Notes under the pieces: generated by a model
The model's input: only the letters and a program-made list of their open reading frames with translations
Databases searched by the model: none
What the model was told of the DNA's origin: nothing
Origin: a virus
DNA length: 43,968 bases
Direction: 5' to 3' (one strand)
Virus record (IMG/VR): IMGVR_UViG_3300034101_002951
Coordinates: 1-43,968 of that record
Shown: positions 38,813 through 43,968 of the stretch, in pieces
Layout: every line of letters starts with the position of its first letter
How positions within the stretch are numbered: the stretch's first letter is position 1
Program-made: the position numbers and the translations under genes

Positions 38813-40651
38813 TCACAACGTGCGACCAGCGGCAGCTCGAGCACCCGGGGGCATCCCCAGGGTCCCGTTGGCGGCCTTCATCTCGCGCACGCGATCCACG
38901 ATCATCGGCCAGTTCGGGAAGTCGTGTGCTTGCAGAACCGCTTCCTCGTCGATGGCTCCCATCGCGAACAGCGTGTCGGCCTCAGCGGCACGGGCCTGAC
39001 GCGAGGTCGGGATGGTGGAGCCGGCCTGAACCTGAAGCTGGAACCGGATCGGGGTGGGAGCGGGAGATTCCGGGTTCCAGGTGTAGAAGTGGCGAGCCCC
39101 GAGGGCCGCAAGGTTCTGCTCGCCCGACGGGCCGACGAACGCGATGACACGCGGGGAGTCGTAGAACTCGGCAATCAACGATGCCGCCTTCTGGCCGGAG
39201 GACTTGAGCATCGCCTCGAGGTTGCGGAGCATGGCGCGGATGCGCACGAACGCTGCCTCCTGGACGGAATCCAGCACACCCTGGGCGTTGCGCCCGCCGG
39301 GCGTGGCCCCACGCACGATTGCCGAGAGCCCCGAGATGCGCTCCATCTCACCGACGTAGAACTGGATGAGCTGCATGGCGAGCTGGGGCTGGATCACGGG
39401 CGGGTTCATCCACTCCGGCTTCGCTGCTGGAGTGTTGATCTGGAGTCGCTGCCCCGGTCGATTGGTGATCCGAGTGCGCTCCAGCCCGGACTGCACAGGC
39501 TCCAGCAGCACCGGGTTGCCGGCCAGCCAGATGTTCTGCTCCACGGCTGCGAGGAGCCTGTTCACCGATGTCTGGAGCGGCGCCAGGAGCTCAACGAGGC
39601 TCATGCCCCAGAACTCACCTTCGTCCTGACAGACCAGACGATCGTAGGGGTGTTGGCCGTGGGCCCAGAGATCCTCGGCGGGTGAGTCGAGGAGGACCGC
39701 GTCGCCACACACCACGGTGCAGCGCCAGTACCACGAGTCGGAGTCCTTCTCGTACTTGGTCTCGGCCCGGTCCTCGTAGACGTCCTCAGCAGTGCCCTCG
39801 GCAGGCTCGTTGCGTTCGGACTTCTCGTAGTCACCCTTGCTGCGATTCTCCGGGGAGCAGCGGTGCCACACCTCCAGGATGAGGTGGGTGTTGGAGTCGA
39901 TGTCGGTCGTCTCGCGCCCCTGACCGGGCAGGCCGTACGCCATGGAGGTGTTGGGAGAAATCGGGCCCGGGTTGGCCTTGGGGAGCTTCTCGTTGGCGTT
40001 GGAGAGCTGGGTGGGGGACCGTTCTGCCGGCCCTTCCGAGAAGTTCTTGATCTTCTTCAGTGACCCGGGGAACCGCTCCTCGAGCTCCTCGTCGGAGAGC
40101 TCGTGGGTCTCGATGAAGAACCGAGCGGACGCCATGTCCTCGGCAGCCGGGTCCGGGTAGAAGCGGAACGGATCGACGCGCGTGAGCCGAACGTCCCCGT
40201 ACCCGTCAGCCGCCGAGTTGTCCCACACCACCTTGGAGATGCCGGTCCCGTAGACGTTGGCGTCCCAGATGAACTTCTGGACCTCGGTCTCCATGTCGTT
40301 GAGGGACCAGGCCGAACGGAGTGTCGTGCGAAGGTCGTTCGCGACGACGGCCTGCTGGGTGTAGTAGGGAGAGTTGGGGTCGGCCGATGGAACGACGTCG
40401 AACACCGGGCTGCTGTCACACTCCCAGGCGACGATGGACGCGACGATCGGGTAGATCTCGGCGACACGCGGCGAGGGCAGCCACTTGGCCCGGTTGTCGC
40501 TCCACACCCGGTTGTGCAGGACCTCGTAGTTCTTCACCCAACGCTCGAGGAGCGGCCGGCGATGGTTGCGAGCGAAGTAGAACAGCTCGCGCGCCCGAGC
40601 GCACTTCTCCCAGTCCTGCTGGGAACTGGGAGTTTCGGTGGCGGCCTCCAC
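38813..40651 (-). CDS. Portal protein
   Basis: 612 residues from GTG. N-terminal helices, then YPIVASIVAWECDSSPVFDVVPSAD, VDPFRFYPDP and a long helical C-terminal part with GGRNAQGVLDSVQEAAFVRIRAMLRNLEAMLKSSGQ typical of podovirus-type portals. Twelve copies would form the DNA entry vertex. It follows terminase after three small genes. Confidence 0.9.
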   Translation of the reverse strand: MEAATETPSSQQDWEKCARARELFYFARNHRRPLLERWVKNYEVLHNRVWSDNRAKWLPSPRVAEIYPIVASIVAWECDSSPVFDVVPSADPNSPYYTQQAVVANDLRTTLRSAWSLNDMETEVQKFIWDANVYGTGISKVVWDNSAADGYGDVRLTRVDPFRFYPDPAAEDMASARFFIETHELSDEELEERFPGSLKKIKNFSEGPAERSPTQLSNANEKLPKANPGPISPNTSMAYGLPGQGRETTDIDSNTHLILEVWHRCSPENRSKGDYEKSERNEPAEGTAEDVYEDRAETKYEKDSDSWYWRCTVVCGDAVLLDSPAEDLWAHGQHPYDRLVCQDEGEFWGMSLVELLAPLQTSVNRLLAAVEQNIWLAGNPVLLEPVQSGLERTRITNRPGQRLQINTPAAKPEWMNPPVIQPQLAMQLIQFYVGEMERISGLSAIVRGATPGGRNAQGVLDSVQEAAFVRIRAMLRNLEAMLKSSGQKAASLIAEFYDSPRVIAFVGPSGEQNLAALGARHFYTWNPESPAPTPIRFQLQVQAGSTIPTSRQARAAEADTLFAMGAIDEEAVLQAHDFPNWPMIVDRVREMKAANGTLGMPPGARAAAGRTL

Positions 40652-40657
40652 GACCGA

Positions 40658-40987
40658 TCAGCCTACTTCACCAGGGAGTTTCAAGGTGTCCATGTCCACC
40701 TTGTCAACAACCACGTTCTTCTGTTCGATCCCCGTACGTTCGTAGAGCTCGTCGGAGTAGCGATTCATCTTGTCCTGCATCTTGGTGCGATCCGACACGT
40801 ACCCACCCACAGATGGGTTCCAGTGCTCCTGCCAGACCGGGGCAGGCTGGGGCTTGTCAGCTCGGTAGTCGCGCTTCATCATTCCGTCCCCACACACGCA
40901 TGGATGGGGCTCGGGCGGCGACATGATCGGCGACGTCACGAGCTCGAAACGGTCACAGGCCCTGCACTTGAACGAGTACACCGGCAT
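40658..40987 (-). CDS. FmdB-like zinc-ribbon protein
   Basis: 109 residues. It begins MPVYSFKCRAC...CVCGDG, the FmdB/CxxC_CxxC_SSSS zinc-ribbon pattern with a MPxY start and two Cys pairs. The C-terminal half is charged helix. FmdB-type proteins are regulatory or unknown in function; in phages they occur among head genes. Confidence 0.8.
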   Translation of the reverse strand: MPVYSFKCRACDRFELVTSPIMSPPEPHPCVCGDGMMKRDYRADKPQPAPVWQEHWNPSVGGYVSDRTKMQDKMNRYSDELYERTGIEQKNVVVDKVDMDTLKLPGEVG

Positions 40988-40988
40988 G

Positions 40989-41180
40989 TCAGTCTCCGTA
41001 CAGTCGGATCACGTGGATGCAGGGGTCGAAGCCGTCCTCCCAGAGCTCGGCCTCCGCGTCGGTCAGCGGGACGCCATCGTGGGAGTCGCACACGACATCC
41101 GAACACCACCCCCTGACCTGTCCGTAGGCGACCCACTCCCAGAAGTCGAGTCGCAGGGTGTCGGGCTCAGTGGTTGTCAT
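40989..41180 (-). CDS. 63-residue protein, unknown
   Basis: ATG 41180 overlaps the TGA of the peptidase gene (ATGA); the longer upstream frame is a shadow of that gene. Trp- and Asp-rich with three Cys. It sits one base before the FmdB-like gene. Confidence 0.65.
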   Translation of the reverse strand: MTTTEPDTLRLDFWEWVAYGQVRGWCSDVVCDSHDGVPLTDAEAELWEDGFDPCIHVIRLYGD

Positions 41181-41479
41181 TGGGACTCCTTGAGGGCGTC
41201 GAGGAACTTGGGGTTGTCGCGCATGAAGGCGAAGATCAGGGGCGATGAGCGAAGAATGACCTGCTCCTCGACCTGTTCGCCCCACTGCTGGGCGAGCCCG
41301 TTGAGGTGGAAGATCGCGTGCAGCGTCTCGTGGATGAGCGTCTCGAGCTCGACTGATGGGTGGAGGTTGGGCCGGATCGCGATTTCGTTGAGCTCGAGAC
41401 GGCACTCACCCACCAGTCCGTCCAGATGCTCCTTCTTCACGCTGAAGGCGAACGGACCGATCTTGAGTTGCTTCACCAT
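41177..41479 (-). CDS. Small HExxH metallopeptidase-like protein
   Basis: 100 residues. HETLH at residues 50-54 in a helix (LETLIHETLHAIFHLNG) is a zinc-peptidase signature, and EE at 71-72 could supply the third ligand. A protein of this size with this motif, near terminase, might mature head proteins, but it could also be a non-catalytic relative. Confidence 0.75.
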   Translation of the reverse strand: MVKQLKIGPFAFSVKKEHLDGLVGECRLELNEIAIRPNLHPSVELETLIHETLHAIFHLNGLAQQWGEQVEEQVILRSSPLIFAFMRDNPKFLDALKESQ

Positions 41480-43116
41480 GTCTCCTCCTCGGGTTCGTAG
41501 GGGTCACCCATCATCAGGTTGAGACGGGGCGGGGCGTCGTGGGCGGGGAGCTCGCCGTATGCCTGGAGCGGCGACTCCATCGCATGGCACGCGCAGGCAA
41601 TAGCGAGCGCCATGACGGTGTCGTCGTGCTCCTCCTCGTTGGCGTTGCCGTAGCCGCCGTTGTCCAGCACCACGTAGTTCTTCATCTCCTCGAAGGTCTT
41701 GCGGTGATGGATCGTGATGGAGCCGTCAGCCACGCACTTGAGCAACCAGGAAATGGCGAGGTGCTTGGACTGCACGGTGGTGGACCAGCCGTACTGCTCG
41801 GTCGACACCTTTCCGGGTGTCTTGTCTGGTCGAGCCTTGAGCCAGACCTTCGGGTAGTTCATCCCCAGGAGCTTCCCGATCGTCATGTACCCGGGCCCCT
41901 CGATCTCAGTCGTGAGGGTTGCGGTGTTGTAGTAGAGGCCGAGCTTGAACAGCTCCTCGGCGAAGGTGCCGGGGTCGATCCGGCCGCGCCAGACCGCAAC
42001 CTGTTCCATGGTTCGACGGTTGATGACCTGAGCGCAGGCGAAGTCGCCGCGGGTCGTGTGGGTGGGGTCGCCGGCAACGAAGTACTGGCCCCAGTCCTTG
42101 TCCTTGGTGGGCCCCTTGAACACCGTCAGGGGGCCCTCTGAGGTCTGCTTGAACTCGACCTCGTTGCCATTCCGCACCAACAGCCCTCGGACCCCGTCGG
42201 TCTGTTGATACACCTGCTTCAGCATGTCCAGGGGGAACACGTTCGTCCCCGAGGCGATGAACGCCTCCTCGGGCGTGGCGGGGTACTCCTGCATGAACTT
42301 CAGCCGATCGCCCTCAGCCAGGTTGCGGATCGCCCACCGCCGCCAGTTGATTCGATCCTCGAACTCAGACTCGGGGATGAGGGTCTTGAGGAGCTTCTCC
42401 TCGGAGTCCAGGTTCCCCAGCGGCCGGTTGGGGAGGTGCATGTAGGACGATGTGTACTCGTAGTGCTCCCACCACGGGAGGAACAGGGGCACGAACTCCG
42501 TCTCGCCCTCCTCGGCGGCGACCCACTGGGAGTGGAAGTAGTCCCCCATGCCGTTGGCCGTGGACTCCATGACGATCATGGTTCCGGGGGTGTTCGGGAT
42601 GGTCTGCCGCAGACCCAGCATCGAGGTACTGGGGTCGGGCCAGAACGCCAGCTCCGATGCATGGAGTCCATGGATGGTCGCTGACCGGCCGACAGCCTTG
42701 TTGCCGGCGGTGGAGATCTTGATGCTCGAGCCGTTCTCCACCCACGCGATGTCGTTCTTCGAGTAGTTCTTCGGGGTGTAGAGCTTCTTGTACGGGTAGG
42801 TGTCCCAGTAGCGGCTGGTCATCGCGAGCAGGTTCTGGGAGGCCGGGATCTCGTGGGCCACCACCAGGCCGCGATACCCGTCGAACAGAAACGCCAGCTT
42901 GAACAGCAGTGCCTCGGTGATGGTGGACATCCCGAGCTGACGCGCCTTGAGCACGATGATCCGAATACGGCCGGTCGTCTTGAGCTGGTGCTCGGCGATC
43001 GACAGGTACCGGAGCTGGGCCCAGTTGGGCTCCAAGGGGTGAACCTTGAGCTCCTTGTCCTGGATCGACAGCTCCCGGACGAGATCAGGCAGCAGCGTCG
43101 GGGTCGGAAAGTTCAC
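41473..43116 (-). CDS. terL: Terminase large subunit
   Basis: 547 residues from GTG 43116. Walker A-like LKARQLGMST at about 56-65, Walker B region GLHASELAFW at 150-159 with the catalytic Glu, then the nuclease domain with FVAGDPTHTTRGDFA and, near the end, DDTVMALAIAC. It cuts and pumps DNA into the prohead. Its start overlaps the probable small-subunit gene. Confidence 0.95.
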   Translation of the reverse strand: MNFPTPTLLPDLVRELSIQDKELKVHPLEPNWAQLRYLSIAEHQLKTTGRIRIIVLKARQLGMSTITEALLFKLAFLFDGYRGLVVAHEIPASQNLLAMTSRYWDTYPYKKLYTPKNYSKNDIAWVENGSSIKISTAGNKAVGRSATIHGLHASELAFWPDPSTSMLGLRQTIPNTPGTMIVMESTANGMGDYFHSQWVAAEEGETEFVPLFLPWWEHYEYTSSYMHLPNRPLGNLDSEEKLLKTLIPESEFEDRINWRRWAIRNLAEGDRLKFMQEYPATPEEAFIASGTNVFPLDMLKQVYQQTDGVRGLLVRNGNEVEFKQTSEGPLTVFKGPTKDKDWGQYFVAGDPTHTTRGDFACAQVINRRTMEQVAVWRGRIDPGTFAEELFKLGLYYNTATLTTEIEGPGYMTIGKLLGMNYPKVWLKARPDKTPGKVSTEQYGWSTTVQSKHLAISWLLKCVADGSITIHHRKTFEEMKNYVVLDNGGYGNANEEEHDDTVMALAIACACHAMESPLQAYGELPAHDAPPRLNLMMGDPYEPEEETW

Positions 43117-43390
43117 GGCTGAGTAGAGCGTTGGTGATGCTGCGTTGCATCTCGGTCATCTGGGTTCGGAGCGTGACGAGCTCGTCGTCCTCCTTCTCCT
43201 CGCGCAACTCCTTCATAATCGCCGGGAGGGTCCGGTTGAGGAGCTGGGCCTTGGATGCCGGCGTCCCGTGATCGAGCTGATGCTCCACCTCGTCCAGCAT
43301 CTTGTGGACGAGGCTGTTGACGCGCGCCTTGACCCCGATCAAGACGGTGGAATCCAGGAGCTCGGTGAAGTCGTCGACGTTGTCACTCAT
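43085..43390 (-). CDS. Probable terminase small subunit
   Basis: 101 residues from ATG 43390, which overlaps the preceding stop (ATGAGTGA). Helical with a long coiled coil (KELREEKEDDELVTLRTQMTEMQRSITNALLS). It is assigned by place directly before terminase and by helical character; no HTH is clear. Confidence 0.65.
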   Translation of the reverse strand: MSDNVDDFTELLDSTVLIGVKARVNSLVHKMLDEVEHQLDHGTPASKAQLLNRTLPAIMKELREEKEDDELVTLRTQMTEMQRSITNALLSRELSDPDAAA

Positions 43391-43643
43391 CGTCAACGTC
43401 CCCAACCCAGACGCGGAAGTGGTCGTCGGGGGGTGGTGCCGGCAGCTCCTCCATGCGACGCCTGATCTTCTTCTGGATCGTCAGAACGAACATCTCGCCC
43501 TCGGTATCGGAGAGCTTGATGGCCTCCGCCACGTGCTCCCGTGGCACACCCAACACGAGCTCCAACCCGCCCTGGGTGTTCTGGTTCGACGCGTACCGCT
43601 TGTAGAACGCGTCGAAGGTCCCGATCAGCTCCAGCTCGCTCAT
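43383..43643 (-). CDS. Small late protein, unknown
   Basis: 86 residues; its ATG overlaps the preceding stop (ATGA). The N-terminal part (LIGTFDAFYKRYASNQNTQGGLELVLGVPREHVAEAIKLSDTEGEMFVLTIQKK) is compact and may be a small DNA-packaging partner. No family is recognised. Confidence 0.7.
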   Translation of the reverse strand: MSELELIGTFDAFYKRYASNQNTQGGLELVLGVPREHVAEAIKLSDTEGEMFVLTIQKKIRRRMEELPAPPPDDHFRVWVGDVDDE

Positions 43644-43912
43644 GTCGGAAACAGACTCTCGCCAGGGTTGATCTGGATGACGCGGTGCTCCTCGAAGGCT
43701 TCCGGCAGGAGGTGGTCGGTCGGGTCCATGACGACCCAGTCATCCGAATCGAGCTGATCCTCGGGCATGACCGTGGCCTGACGCTCAGGTCCGAAGGCCA
43801 CCTCGCTCCCAACCCGGGCCGCCGACTCGATGACCTCGCCAATGGTGCGGACCAAGCGATCCACGACCACAGCAGCCAGAACCAGGCCAACAAGCCAGGT
43901 GAGTTGCTTCAT
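43640..43912 (-). CDS. Small membrane-anchored protein, first late gene
   Basis: 90 residues. Residues 4-20 (LTWLVGLVLAAVVVDRL) form one membrane span; the rest is acidic and soluble. It is the first gene of the leftward late operon. Function unknown. Confidence 0.65.
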   Translation of the reverse strand: MKQLTWLVGLVLAAVVVDRLVRTIGEVIESAARVGSEVAFGPERQATVMPEDQLDSDDWVVMDPTDHLLPEAFEEHRVIQINPGESLFPT

Positions 43913-43968
43913 AGTGTGAGGATAACAGAAAGTTGGCAGAGCTGCCGATACTCCGGGGCTTTACTGAC
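43913..43968 (-). promoter_or_regulatory. Right-end non-coding sequence
   Basis: The late operon promoter is expected here. On the minus strand TTATCC before the ATG is a weak -10, and GGCAG-AG-CTGCC is a small palindrome near 43934-43945. Nothing stronger is visible; part of the promoter may lie beyond the window end or at the left end if the genome is circular. Confidence 0.3.

Noticed and set aside
1-43968. Terminal repeat from shared CTCCGGGG (1-8 and 43951-43958)
   Set aside because: Only eight bases, in a GC-rich genome, and the right copy is not at the very end, so it does not show a direct terminal repeat.
1-43968. tRNA genes or CRISPR arrays
   Set aside because: No cloverleaf with a T-loop was recognised by eye, and the repeats present are not evenly spaced with unique spacers.

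Overview
The window reads as an essentially complete tailed-phage genome of about 44 kb. GC content is high, GTG and TTG starts are common, and there are no tRNA or rRNA genes. The virion set is that of a short-tailed phage (podovirus-like): terminase, a P22/T7-type portal, scaffold, capsid, decoration protein, adaptor, tail nozzle, a tail-fibre-like protein and three very large internal-virion-type proteins. A high-GC Gram-positive (actinobacterial) host is the best guess from composition and from the CHAP endolysin. No host gene is present to prove it, and no mycolate-esterase lysis gene is seen.

Layout: (1) 1-293 is a control region with direct repeats, palindromes and a promoter-like site. 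(2) 294-7224, plus strand, holds about 20 small, mostly acidic proteins of unknown function, including several tiny zinc-binding proteins and one tiny membrane protein. Many of their starts carry a conserved start-associated sequence (GGAGACAGGC-ATG), often behind a cascade of RNA hairpins. (3) 7225-8780 holds a winged-helix regulator with its operator/promoter, then a minus-strand HNH-endonuclease cassette. (4) 8781-15093, plus strand, is a recombination/replication module: RHH-like protein, DinG/XPD-type helicase, candidate ssDNA-binding protein, PD-(D/E)XK exonuclease, Sak4-like ATPase and ERCC4-HhH nuclease. No DNA polymerase or primase is present. (5) 43912 down to 15109, minus strand, is one long, tightly overlapping late operon: terminase, portal, capsid, tail, internal proteins, a small XRE-type repressor, lysis genes, metallophosphoesterase and, last, a large serine integrase.

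How it fits together: the two arms converge at a hairpin at 15104-15123. If the ends join, as in a circular or permuted genome, the arms diverge from a control region spanning 43913-293. The exonuclease, Sak4 and the 216-residue protein probably act together in strand annealing or recombination-primed replication on the host replisome. The integrase and the two small repressor-like proteins suggest a temperate or formerly temperate lifestyle.

The most interesting material is at the RNA level in the early arm. A 121-nt element at 874-994 has two perfect long-range stems (13 and 11 bp) enclosing two hairpins. A family of hairpins with unrelated stems shares an 8-nt CATCA-type loop. A start-associated sequence recurs at eight genes. 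Together these suggest an undescribed post-transcriptional or antitermination control system.
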